Below, in pieces: positions 43,181 to 52,215 of a DNA stretch of 64,000 nt; position 1 is the stretch's first letter; every line of letters begins with the position of its first letter. Below the pieces are notes generated by a model. The model ran no database searches. It was not told the origin of the DNA and saw only the letters and a list, made by a program, of their open reading frames with translations. Source of the stretch: CBDHDN01 sp965261585. Lineage in GTDB: Bacteria; Pseudomonadota; Alphaproteobacteria; UBA6615. A program made the translations under genes and the position numbers. The stretch is from the NCBI GenBank assembly GCA_965261585.1, contig CBDHDN010000001.1, forward strand, positions 62,001 to 126,000. The letters are read 5' to 3'.

Positions 43181-44832
43181 CCCGGATTTCTCACAGCGGG
43201 ATTGGTGGTGGCCGAGAGCCAGTTCATCTTCGGCACTGTTGATAGGTTGCTGTGAAGCAGGCAGTCTGGAGGGTTCCGCCGGCTGCTGGCGGTGGTCTGA
43301 GGCTGGAGTTGATCCTGTGTGGTTGACGGGACGGGCGGAGGCCGGCTGCTGGGGTCAGCCGGTGGCGTTGCATAATCGATGGTGAGCCAGGCGGTATTCC
43401 TGCTGGTAGGGGAACGAAGACGCCATTGCGAACTTGACGCGGCGGACGGAGCGGCGCACCTGGGCGCCGATCTTCAACAGCTTCAAGCGGATGGTGCCGC
43501 AGGTGGCGCGGGCGAAGCGGGTGTGCTTGAGGGCGATGCGGCGCAGCGCGCAGAGCAGCGCATAGGCCATGGCGGCGAACCACAAGCGCAGCTGGTTGGC
43601 CCGCATGGTGGCAGCCGAAGTGCGGTCGGCGAACAGATCGGCCTGGCATTCCTTGATGCGGTTCTCCATGTCGCCGCGGGCGCAATAGACCTTTTCATAG
43701 AGCCGGCGGGCCTTGACCTCGCCGGTGCCGAGCGAGGTGACGACGAAGCGCGGATTGGCCTTACCGTGGGTCCATTCGGCCTTGGCGACGACGCGGCGTT
43801 CGCGGCTCCAGCTCTTACGCGTCGTCCACACCAGCTCCTGGTAGCGGCGGGCCGGCTTGCCGGTGCGCCGGCTGTCGGCGGCGGCGGCGGCGAGAGCGTT
43901 CTCGATCGCGCCGCTGAGCCGCTTGTTCCTGGCCAGCCCAAAGACGTAGTCGACCCGGTTGGCTTCGCACCACGCCATCAGCGCCTCGCGGGCGAAGCCG
44001 GAATCAGCGCGCACCAGAATACGCACGTCCGGCCAGTCGTCGCGGATCTGCTCGACGATCCGGGCGAGCTCCTCGATCGCGCCGGCGGCGCCGTCGATAT
44101 TGGCCGGCCGCAGCTTCGCCGCCAGCAGATGCCGGCCACAGAAGATGTACAGCGGCAGATAGCAGTAACAATCGTAGTAACCGTGGAAGAACCGATCCTT
44201 CTGCTCGCCGTGCAACGGATCGTCGGTCGCGTCGAGGTCGATGATGATCTGCTTCGCCGGCCGCCGGTGCGCGGCCAAGAACAGCGCGACGAACTGGCGC
44301 TCGATCGCCGCCGCGTCGTGGCCGATCTTGTGATAGCGCGACGGCGCCCCCGACGGCGCGTGCTCCAGCCGGTTCAGCGTCGACTTGCCGGCGAGCGGCG
44401 CGCAGTCCGCCCGCCGCGCCTCGAGCTTGCCGGCGAGCACCGCCATCACCGGATCATGGCGCAGCTCGTCGTGGTCGATCAGGTCCTCATAACCCGGCGC
44501 CAGGGCGAACACACGTTGGCCGACCAGCGTCGCGACGCTGTGCTCCGTCAACGCCGGATCGCGGCCGTCCTGGAAACATCGCGCAAACCCCGCGACCAGG
44601 CCAATCGCCCGCTCCGTGGCCCCCAGCAAAAGCGCGCCGCCGTTCGACGTCACCGCACCGCCGTCAAACGCTGCCTCAACGCGCCGGCTCTCAACGCGTG
44701 CAAATCCGAACAGATCCGAGATACACTCTGTTGGCATCGGGGAGATCCTCCGTCTCAGCTTAAGTTCTTGTTGCAACAATCACTTTCGCTGATTCGGGGC
44801 CCCGATGCACTACTCCGTGTGAGAAATCCGGG
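43181..44832 (-). mobile_element. IS1380-family element, copy 3 (intact)
   Basis: 1652 bp with perfect inverted ends CCCGGATTTCTCACA / TGTGAGAAATCCGGG and a CTAG duplication on both sides (43177-43180, 44833-44836). It carries one full-length transposase gene. It is a different subtype from copies 1 and 2, which share a longer similarity with each other than with it. Confidence 0.93.
43355..44737 (-). CDS. IS1380-family transposase
   Basis: 460 aa from the ATG at 44737; GAGGATC lies upstream. The RNase-H-like DDE core is visible: RRVEAAFDGGAVTSNGG, IIIDLDATDDPLHGEQ (first Asp), VRILVRADSGFAREALM (second Asp) and YCARGDMENRIKECQ (catalytic Glu). No frameshift is seen, so this copy may still move. 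Confidence 0.95.
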   Translation of the reverse strand: MPTECISDLFGFARVESRRVEAAFDGGAVTSNGGALLLGATERAIGLVAGFARCFQDGRDPALTEHSVATLVGQRVFALAPGYEDLIDHDELRHDPVMAVLAGKLEARRADCAPLAGKSTLNRLEHAPSGAPSRYHKIGHDAAAIERQFVALFLAAHRRPAKQIIIDLDATDDPLHGEQKDRFFHGYYDCYCYLPLYIFCGRHLLAAKLRPANIDGAAGAIEELARIVEQIRDDWPDVRILVRADSGFAREALMAWCEANRVDYVFGLARNKRLSGAIENALAAAAADSRRTGKPARRYQELVWTTRKSWSRERRVVAKAEWTHGKANPRFVVTSLGTGEVKARRLYEKVYCARGDMENRIKECQADLFADRTSAATMRANQLRLWFAAMAYALLCALRRIALKHTRFARATCGTIRLKLLKIGAQVRRSVRRVKFAMASSFPYQQEYRLAHHRLCNATG

Positions 44833-45840
44833 CTAGCCGGCGGAAACGACCGAGGCGTTCTGCGATGGTCACAACGCGGCGTTTGCATTCTTCGGCGGCG
44901 TCCCGCGCTCGATCCTGTACGACAACACGAAGCTGGCGGTTGCACGGATCCTGGGCGACGGCACGCGGCAGCGAACGCGTGTCTTCACGGAGCTGCAATC
45001 GCACTACCTGTTCGAGGACCGGTTCGGCCGGCCCGGCAAGGGCAACGACAAGGGCAAGGTCCAGGGGCTGATAGGCTTCATCCGGCGCAACTTCCTGGTG
45101 CCGGTGCCGCGGGTCGAGAGCATCGATGCCCTGAACGATGGTCTCGTGGCGCAGTGCCGGCGGCGCCAGGGCGCGCGGCTGCGGGGCCACGAGGAGACGA
45201 TCGGCGAGCGCCTCGAGCGGGATCGCGACGCCCTGTTGGCGTTGCCGCCGGCTCCTTACGACGCCTGCGACAAGCGTCCCGGGCGGGTGAGCTCGCTGTC
45301 GCTGGTGCGCTACCGGAACAACGACTACTCCGTGCCCGTGGCCTACGGCCATCGCGAGGTACTGATCCGCGGCTACGTCGATGAGGTGGTGATCAGCTGC
45401 GCGGCCGACGTGATCGCCCGGCACCGCCGATCCTACGATACCGCGGACCTGATCTTCGATCCGCGGCATTACCTGGCGCTGATCGAGCAGAAGATCGGCG
45501 CCCTCGACCAGGCTGCGCCGCTCGCCGGCTGGCACCTGCCCGAGGTCTTCGCCATCCTGCGACGTCTGCTGGAGGCCCGCATGGGCAAGGCGGGCAAGCG
45601 CGAGTACGTTCAGGTCCTGCGGCTGCTCGAGACCTTCCGGCTCACCGATGTAGCGGGCGCGGTCCGTGATGCCCTGCGGCTCGGCACGATCGGCTTCGAT
45701 GCCGTCAAGCACCTGGTGCTGTGCCGGATCGAGCGGCGGCCGCCGCGGCTCAACCTCGACGTCTATCCCTATCTGCCGCGTGCCCGGGTCGCAACGACGT
45801 CGGCCAGGAGCTACATGGGTCTGTTGTCGAGGGCTCACGC

Positions 45841-46632
45841 ATGAGCGATGCGCCGCAGAGCCTGCCTTCGGGCCCCGACTCAAGGGTCCTGCTGACCCAC
45901 CACCTCAAGACGCTGAAGCTGCCGACGTTCCTGCGCGAATACGACAAGCTCGCCCGGCAGTGCGCCTCGGAAGGCGTTGACCATGCCCGCTATCTGCTGC
46001 GTCTGGCCGAGCTGGAGCTGATCGACCGCGAGCGCCGCATGATCGAGCTGCGCATCAAGGCGGCGCGCTTCCCCGTGGTCAAGAGCCTGGATGCCTTCGA
46101 CTTCAAGGTCATCGCTTCGCTCAACAAGATGCTGGTCCTCGAGCTAGCCCGCTGCGAGCACATCGACCGCCACGAGAACGTCATCGCGCTCGGCAACAGC
46201 GGCACCGGCAAGACCCACATCGCCCTCGGTCTCGGCCTGGCCGCTTGCCAGAGGGGTCTGTCCGTCGGCTTCACCACCGCCGCTGCCCTGGTCCACGAGC
46301 TGATGGAGGCGCGTGACGAGAAACGCCTGCTGCGCCTCCAGAGTCAGCTGGCCAAATACAGGCTCCTGATCATCGATGAGCTCGGCTTCGTGCCGCTCTC
46401 CAAGACCGGCGCCGAGCTGTTGTTCGAGGTGTTCAGCCAACGCTACGAGCGCGGCTCGACCCTGGTGACCTCGAACCTGCCGTTCGATGAATGGACCGAG
46501 GTGTTCGGCTCCGAGCGACTCACCGGCGCGCTGCTCGACCGGCTCACCCACCACGTCCATATCCTCGAGATGAATGGCGAGAGCTATCGGCTCAACCAGA
46601 GCCGCAACCGTCAAAAACCGGCTGCCGGCTGA
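45841..46632 (+). CDS. istB: IstB ATPase (IS21 copy 1)
   Basis: 263 aa. It starts with ATG overlapping the istA stop (ATGA). It has Walker A ALGNSGTGKTHIALGLGLA, Walker B LLIIDELGFVPLS and the AAA+ C-terminal SNLPFDEWTEVFGSERLTGALLDRL. It helps IstA select targets. The gene is intact although its istA is split. Confidence 0.95.
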   Translation: MSDAPQSLPSGPDSRVLLTHHLKTLKLPTFLREYDKLARQCASEGVDHARYLLRLAELELIDRERRMIELRIKAARFPVVKSLDAFDFKVIASLNKMLVLELARCEHIDRHENVIALGNSGTGKTHIALGLGLAACQRGLSVGFTTAAALVHELMEARDEKRLLRLQSQLAKYRLLIIDELGFVPLSKTGAELLFEVFSQRYERGSTLVTSNLPFDEWTEVFGSERLTGALLDRLTHHVHILEMNGESYRLNQSRNRQKPAAG

Positions 46633-46822
46633 CCCAACACCCAGACCCGGCTTGCCCCCGTGGGTTCACAGGCCCCTCCCACGCGCGCCGCCGCGTCAGC
46701 CAGGTGAGGGGCACGCCGCGGCGCGCGCGGGGCCCTCCCGTGGACTACGGGGACAAACCCCCAGCACCGAGTGGTCCCTTTTTACACCGCCACCGCGGTC
46801 CCATATCGCTCCGCCGTTGACA

Positions 46823-47446
46823 TCGCTGCACACACACTGTCACCGGGGCGAGCCCAGCGTCGTTCAAGACGCTGCCGCGGAGGTGATTTCGTTGAGCACC
46901 GAACACGGCAACCCGCACTACCCCGCCATCGCGAACATGCTGAGCGGTTGGGCGATGGCCATGGAAGGCGAGGTTGAAGCCGGTATCGGGCAGATCAAGC
47001 GTGGTCTGGCCGGCTTCAAATCACTGGCATTCAACCGTGGCCTGCCTTTCTACTTGGCTCTTCTGGCGGATGTTCTGGGCCGCGCGGGGCACGTCGACGC
47101 GGGGCTCGACACAGTGCCGAAGGCGCTGGAGCTGGTGGAGCAGACCGGGGAGCATATCTGGGAGGCAGAGATCCACAGGTTGCGCGGCGAACTGCTGCGG
47201 CGCGCCACCGGCGGCGATCGTGTGGAAGCCGAAGCCTGCTTCAACCAGTCGCTTGCGTTAGCCCGCGAACAGGGGGCGAGGTCGCTGGAGCTACGCGCGG
47301 CCACGAGCCTTGCTCGTCTGTGGCAGGCTCAGGCACGCCGTGATGACGCCCGCGACCTCCTCGCTCCCGTCTACGACTGGTTCGTCGAGGGCTTCGAGAC
47401 GCGCGATCTCAAGGACGCGAAGGCGCTGCTCGACGAGCTGACTTGA
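46823..47446 (+). pseudogene. C-terminal fragment of a TPR-rich adenylate-cyclase/ATPase-type protein
   Basis: Starting right at the IS21 end, the plus strand is open and carries TPR units: YPAIANMLSGWAMAMEGEVEAG, YLALLADVLGRAGHVDAGLDT, EAEIHRLRGELLRRAT, and the ending ARDLLAPVYDWFVEGFETRDL. This tail is typical of long proteins that combine a cyclase or AAA domain with TPRs. The 5' two thirds are missing. A related, longer fragment lies inverted at 48722-50144. Confidence 0.75.
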
Positions 47447-47532
47447 ACGGATTGCAACGTCTCCCTTGGGTCAGACCAGGTCAGACCCGGGGTTGGCGGA
47501 CGGCGCCAGGCGGCAGCGGCCCAAGAGGTAGC

Positions 47533-47583
47533 GCGGACCTCCAGGCCAAGAATGCGGACGTAGCCGATCTGAGGACCGTAGTG
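47533..47583. repeat. Short dispersed repeat, copy 2
   Basis: This stretch resembles 2618-2670 (see that entry). It lies between the TPR fragment and the IS630-type fragment; 47447-47595 holds no other credible feature. Confidence 0.5.
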
Positions 47584-47595
47584 AAATAGAGCTGG

Positions 47596-48165
47596 CGTGA
47601 CGGGCGGCGCTCGAAATCGACGACCTGGCTGAAGCCTGAGCGGCTGGTGTTCGTTGACGAGACCGGGGCGAAAACCAACATGGCCCGCCGGCGCGGGCGC
47701 AGCCGACGCGGTGAGCGCTTGCGCGCGGCCGTGCCTTGGGGGCATTGGAAGACCACCACCTTCGTCGCCGGCCTCCGCACGACCGGCCTGAGTGCGCCCA
47801 TGGTGCTGGACCGCGCCATGAACGGTGCCGCCTTCAAGGCCTATGTCGAGCAGGTCCTCGCCCCTAGCCTCGCGCCGGGCGACATCGTCGTCATGGACCT
47901 GCCGGCCCATAAGGTCGACGGCGTGCGCGCGGCCATCAAGGCCGTCGGTGCCTTCGTGCTCTACCTGCCGCCTTACTCGCCCGACCTCAACCCAATCGAA
48001 CAGGCCTTCGCAAAGCTCAAGGCGTCGCTCCGAAAGACCGCCGCGCGGACCGTCGACGATCTCTGGGCCGCGATCGCCGAGATCATCGACCAGTTCCAGC
48101 CCGATGAGTGCTGGAACTACATCACCAATGCCGGCTATGGGCCTCGCAAACCTGAAATGCTCTAG
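47596..48165 (+). pseudogene. IS630-family transposase, 3' half
   Basis: The frame is open from about 47596 and reads TTWLKPERLVFVDETGAKTN (first DDE Asp), PAHKVDGVRAAIKAVGAFVLYLPPYSPDLNPIEQAFAKLKA (second Asp and Glu) to the end. The N-terminal helix-turn-helix half is missing. It is therefore a remnant without full coding capacity. Confidence 0.9.
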
Positions 48166-48299
48166 CTCGGCAAGGGGCGACAGGAACGGCCGGGACGTGG
48201 TCCGCCACAGCGACCCTGGCGGCCGGTCCGGCCTCGAGCAATCCTAGATCGGGTTTTGCGGTGCAACCCGATGCAACGGGTCGCCCCGCACCGGTCTGC

Positions 48300-48640
48300 T
48301 CAGACGAATTGCAGGGGCGACGCTGCCGAGCGGCCCGAAATCGGCATGCAGCGTATCGCCCAGCTCGGCTCACACGGGCCGCGTGAAGGAGCCGGACAGC
48401 AGCAGATGGCCCGGCTCCAGGACCGTGCCGAAAGGGCCCACCTTGTTGGCGAGCCAGGCGACGCCCAGCGCGGGATGGCCGAGCACGCCGGCGGCGAGCC
48501 CGGTCTCCTCGATCTGGGAGTTGCGATACATGGCGCCGCCGGCCCAGCGCGTATGTTCCAGACCCGTGCCGTATGGCGCGCCAAACGGCGCCCCCAGGCA
48601 GCGACCAGGTCGTCATGAACGAGGGTCGGGTCAGCGCAGC
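48300..48640 (-). pseudogene. 2-oxo-hepta-4-ene-dioate hydratase (HpaH/HpcG type) C-terminal remnant
   Basis: The minus strand reads HTRWAGGAMYRNSQIEETG, LAAGVLGHPALGVAWLANK, GPFGTVLEPGHLLLSGSFTRPV, then a TGA, then AELGDTLHADFGPLGSVA, and after one extra C the tail LQFV to a stop at 48300. This matches the last third of 2-keto-4-pentenoate hydratase-like enzymes of aromatic degradation. A nonsense codon and a frameshift show it is dead. The surrounding 48166-48299 and 48641-48721 hold nothing recognisable. Confidence 0.8.
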
Positions 48641-48721
48641 GCGGCGGCGATGTCGGCTTTGGAGCCAACACCGGTCGCACATCCGCGCCTTGGGCACTTC
48701 CGCCGGTAACCAAGGAGAGAC

Positions 48722-50144
48722 TCAAGCCAGATCATCGATGAGCACCTTCGCATCCTTCAGGTCGGGCGTGTCGAGGCCCTGTGTGAACCAGTCGTAGATC
48801 GGAGCCAGGAGATCGTGAGCATTTTCGCGCTTGCCCTGCTCCGCCCAGAGTCGGGCGAGTCCAGTCGCTGCGCGGAGTTCCCAAGACTTGGCGTCTTGGG
48901 CCCGGGCGACCTGAATTGCCGTTTGCAGGCTCGCGGCGGCGGCGGCGCCATCCCCTGAATGCAATAAGGCTTCTCCGCGGAGATGATGAATTCTGGACTC
49001 CCACCACCGCTCGCCGATCTGCTCTCCGACGTCAAGGGCCTGGTCCAGGGCCTCGAGCACTTCGGCATATCGCCGGCCACGCAATAGACTATCGGCATAA
49101 AGGGCGGTGAACATCTGCAGGTGCGAACGCGCGCCGATTCGGTTCCAGGTGGCAAACCCGACACGCATCCGTTCCAGCCCCTCCTTGACCTGTCCGGTCA
49201 GCGCCAGTGCCCAACCGCCAAGGAATTGGGCGCTCGCCTCGGTCTGCACCAATTTCTGTTCCTGGCTGAGCCGTAACAATTCCTCCGCGGCCGACAGCAC
49301 GGCGGTCGCGTCGCCGCGGGCCGCATGGGCGCCGCTGACGTACCAAAGTGCGAACGCTAGTGTCGGAGCGTGACCGATGCGCCGGGCCAGTTCCAGGGCA
49401 TGCATGGCATGCCGCTGGGCGCGGTCGGGCAAGCCGAGGGCCCAGGCGGCCTGGGCGCCGCAGGCGTTCGCGCAAACCGCGGGATCATGGCCCATATAGA
49501 CCAACGCGTGATGCTTGTGTCGATCGTAGTCGTAGAGCGCCAAACCCTTCTCGATGTGTGCGTTCGACGACTCGAACGCACCGCGGAAAATAGGTATCGG
49601 CCATGCGGCATGGTGCGCTTGCAGCAGCATGTCGCGGTCGGACGTGGCTTTGGCGACGTGGAACAACTCTTGGGTCAACCCATCGGCCAAATCATATCGG
49701 CCGCGGGCATTGTGATACAGCCATATGCCCACGAGCGGCGGCACAAGATCGGCCGACCTCTCGAGCCGACCGGCAAGCTCGTTCGCCCGTTCGTAGACCG
49801 TTCCGACCTCCGCCGACGCCCATCCTTTGACCACCATCAGCGCGGGTCCGAGGTGCGTCAGCACCCTGAGCTCGATAGTATTGCGCGCGTGGTCTTCAGG
49901 CAGTGATGGCAGTAGAGCGTGCGCCCGTTGAAAGTACTGAATGGCTTCCAAATTCGCGGCCCGTTGCGCCGCTTGCTGACCGGCACGTTGCCAATTCGTG
50001 ATCGCCGGCTCGGCCAAATCGGCTTCGGTGTAGTGATGGGCCAGTAGCTCGGGCGGAGCGCCGGCCTCGGAAACACCGGTTTCGAGCGCTTTGGCGACCC
50101 GGGCGTGAAGCTGCCGGCGCTTGGACCTGAGTCGGACCCGATTT
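48722..50144 (-). pseudogene. C-terminal half of a TPR-rich adenylate-cyclase/ATPase-type protein, cut by IS3
   Basis: From the IS3 boundary the frame is open: RSKRRQLHARVAKALETG, PPELLAHHYTEADLAEPA, NWQRAGQQAAQRAANLEAI, then many TPR units and the tail AHDLLAPIYDWFTQGLDTPDL to 48722. This is the region after the ATPase domain in proteins with a class III cyclase, an AAA module and TPRs. The start of the gene is missing where IS3 copy 1 was inserted or recombined. Confidence 0.82.
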
Positions 50145-50172
50145 CCTTGGACACAGAATTGGCTTAATCGAA

Positions 50173-50604
50173 GTGTCCAAGGAGGACCGGAACAGGACCG
50201 ATAATTTTGAGAAGAAAGTTGCGGTTGATGGGCCTGTGGTAAATGCGGGCGAGCTTGGCTCGTCCACGTTTTCCCCAGGCCAGGCTTTGCCGGCAGGCCC
50301 GCTGGGACTTGGCCAGCGATGGACGGTGGCGCGCAAGCGTGAGGTCGTTCTGCGGCTTTTGCGTGACGAGCCGGTGCAACTTCTGTCGCGCCAGTTGGGC
50401 GTAGAGATCTTCCGGCTCGAGCAGTGGCGTGAGAAAGCGATCGGCGGGATCGACGCCTCGCTCAAGCAACGCAAGGGCGATCCGGTGCAGGCGGAACTGG
50501 ATAGCGCCATGAAGCGGATCGGAGAGTTGACCATGCAGGTGGAACTGCTGGAGGCCAAGACGGAGACCTTCGGCCCTTTGGGGCGGCGGAGGTCGCGGCG
50601 ATGA
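50173..50604 (+). CDS. IS3-family OrfA
   Basis: 143 aa from a GTG. The helix-turn-helix region is RWTVARKREVVLRLLRDEP, VQLLSRQLGVEIFRLEQW, followed by a heptad-like leucine-zipper stretch (AMKRIGELTMQVELLEAKTE). It binds the IS ends. Intact, but its partner OrfB is truncated. Confidence 0.85.
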   Translation: MSKEDRNRTDNFEKKVAVDGPVVNAGELGSSTFSPGQALPAGPLGLGQRWTVARKREVVLRLLRDEPVQLLSRQLGVEIFRLEQWREKAIGGIDASLKQRKGDPVQAELDSAMKRIGELTMQVELLEAKTETFGPLGRRRSRR

Positions 50605-51308
50605 GTGCCGCCACCTCGCCCGGCACGGGTCTGGCCTACGGCCTGCGGCGGGTCTGCGCCGCCTGGGGCATGGCCCGCTCCTCGTTCTACGCCATGACCT
50701 CCGGCCAGCACGCCGAGCAGCCGCCGGCAAAGCGTCGGGGACCGAAGCCCGCGATCTCGGACCAGGCGCTGCTGGTGGCGATCGAAGCCGACCTGGAGGC
50801 ATCGCCCTGGGAGGGCGAGGGCTACCGCAAGGTCTGGGCTCGGCTTCGGGTCTGTCGCGACATCCGGGTTGCCCGCAAGCGGGTGCTCCGCCTGATGCGC
50901 GAGAACAATCTGCTCTCGCCCCATCGCTGCCGCCGCCGTGGCGGCAATCCCCATGACGGTGAGATCATCACTCATGCCCCGAACCTCATGTGGGGCACCG
51001 ATGGCGTTCGGGTGTTCACGGTGGACGACGGCTGGGGCTGGATCTTCACCGCCGTCGAGCATTGGAACGCCGAGTGTGTCGGCTGGCATGTCTGCAAGCG
51101 CGGCGACCGCTTCGCCGCCCTGCAGCCGATCTCCATGGGGCTTGCCGGGCTGTATGGCTCGACCGCGGCCGGCGCGGCTCGGGGGCTGGCCTTGCGGATG
51201 GATCACGGCTCCCAGTATCTGTCGGACCACTTCACCAACCAGATCAAGTTCTGGGGTATCCAGCCGTCCTACGCCTTCGTCGCCGAGCCCCAGACCAACG
51301 GCGTCGCC
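50601..51308 (+). pseudogene. IS3-family OrfB transposase, truncated before the catalytic Glu
   Basis: It starts by ATGA overlap with orfA. The N-terminal HTH_21-type segment (YRKVWARLRVCRDIRVARKRV) and two catalytic Asp (LMWGTDGVRVF, RMDHGSQYLSDHF) are present. After AEPQTNGVA the frame meets unrelated DNA and stops. Copy 2 shows the expected continuation ERFNRTLKEQ with the third catalytic residue. Confidence 0.9.
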
Positions 51309-51322
51309 GCCTGTCACCGAAG

Positions 51323-52066
51323 ATGAAACTGCGCGACCAACGGCGCGGCCCGGCCGTGCACGAGCGTGTCGGGGGGCAAGACGGCCTGTCTCCCGGGATG
51401 GTCGGCCGGGCTATTGGTGAGCTGATCTGGTCGTGGCTCAGCCGGCCTGCCCATGTTGATCCGCTGTTGCTCGGCGTCGAGCTTTCGGCGGTCGGCGCAG
51501 CTTTCGGTTTCGTCGCCGGTCTGTGCTACAGCTTCGCGGCGGCGGTATTCCCGGTCTGGGCAGCGGCACTCGTAGCCGTCACGTGCCTCGGCATTCTGAC
51601 CCATGCTACGCATCCGCGCGACAGCGACGATGACGGCAGCAGCGCCGCGACGTTGGTCCACCTGGTTGGCATAGCCGTCAAATTCTTTGCGGTGGTGGCA
51701 ATCGGCCTTGGCGGTTCACCGTTTGTCGGCGTCTTCGGTGCGCTGATTGTCGCGGCGAGTTTTAGCCGAGCCGTACCGGCTGTCCTGTCAATCGTTGTGC
51801 CGGCCCCGGGTGCTTTCTTGCCCAGCCAGAAGGACGTGGCGGGCGCAGTTGGCCTGGCCGTTCTCGTGGCTGTCCTTGTGTTCTCTTTGTTTGGCTGGCG
51901 GGCCGTGACCATACCGCTGTGTTTCGGTCTGCTCAGCGGTGTCGGGGTCGGCGCCATTGCAGCGCGCCGGCCTGATTTCACCCGCGGCGAGGTTTTGGGG
52001 GTCGCGCAACAGGTTGCGGAAACAGCGGTTCTCGTCAGTTTCGCGGCGACTCTGGCAGCGGGCTAG
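51323..52066 (+). CDS. CobS-like integral membrane protein (divergent or internally deleted)
   Basis: About 247 aa if started at ATG 51323; GTG 51356 and ATG 51398 are alternatives. Several hydrophobic segments and two C-terminal stretches match cobalamin synthase: ASFSRAVPAVLSIVVPAP (usual SRaa..PPa) and FTRGEVLGVAQQVAETAVLV (usual GDvLGaaqqlaE). The acidic HEDGLADTADG motif that binds Mg in true CobS is missing: the sequence jumps from ILTHATHP to RDSDDDGSS. The gene begins at the IS3 breakpoint and may be truncated. Cobalamin synthase activity is doubtful. Confidence 0.55.
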   Translation: MKLRDQRRGPAVHERVGGQDGLSPGMVGRAIGELIWSWLSRPAHVDPLLLGVELSAVGAAFGFVAGLCYSFAAAVFPVWAAALVAVTCLGILTHATHPRDSDDDGSSAATLVHLVGIAVKFFAVVAIGLGGSPFVGVFGALIVAASFSRAVPAVLSIVVPAPGAFLPSQKDVAGAVGLAVLVAVLVFSLFGWRAVTIPLCFGLLSGVGVGAIAARRPDFTRGEVLGVAQQVAETAVLVSFAATLAAG

Positions 52067-52097
52067 GAAGCATTCATCGGGGGTATCGGCCTGAGGC

Positions 52098-52212
52098 TCA
52101 GCCGCCGATCGCCGCCTTGTGGATCTCGACGAAGTGCGGGTGATAGTCGTGCTTCTCGATCTCGACGTCGACCAGCGCCGGGACGCCGCGTTCGTTGGCC
52201 GCGCGCGCCGCG
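52098..52212 (-). pseudogene. C-terminal remnant of a ThDP-dependent (acetolactate synthase-like) enzyme
   Basis: In the frame ending at TGA 52098 the minus strand reads AARAANERGVPALVDVEIEK then HDYHPHFVEIHKAAIGG. This is the typical tail of ThDP enzymes of the acetolactate synthase type. It is joined, out of frame, to the hyuA fragment at about 52215, so a deletion removed everything between the two genes. Confidence 0.7.
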
Positions 52213-52215
52213 CGC

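Larger units (their letters stand above)
42689..45844 (+). pseudogene. istA: istA transposase (IS21), interrupted by IS1380 copy 3
   Basis: The first part (42689-43180) has MYRVELYARVRRTCHVEGMS, the helix-turn-helix MSIREASRLFGLDRKTVRKM and the start of the DDE core (HAQVDFGE). It ends in a TAG that is also the IS1380 target. After the insertion the frame resumes at 44837 with PAETTEAFCDGH and continues through NDKGKVQGLIG and SLSLVRYRNNDYSVPVAYGH to 45844. In the intact IstA of copy 2 the stop position is a Tyr codon (TAC). Confidence 0.9.
42572..46822 (+). mobile_element. IS21-family element, copy 1, containing a nested IS1380 element
   Basis: The ends are TGAGAACGGCGGCGCAATA (left, 42572) and, on the reverse strand, TGTCAACGGCGGAGCGATA (right, ending 46822); internal copies of the GGCGG motif follow, as usual for IS21. 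It carries istA (split) and istB. The flanks (GCGG left, TCGC right) are not duplicated and belong to unrelated genes, so the element has taken part in a rearrangement after insertion. Confidence 0.85.
50145..51308 (+). mobile_element. IS3-family element, copy 1, 3' truncated
   Basis: The left end contains CCTTGGACACAG, which matches the terminal CCTTGGACACAA of copy 2 at 63666. orfA and orfB overlap by ATGA. Identity with copy 2 ends at about 51308 (after AACGGCGTCGCC), so the last 300 bp, including the catalytic Glu codon and the right end, are missing. Confidence 0.85.
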
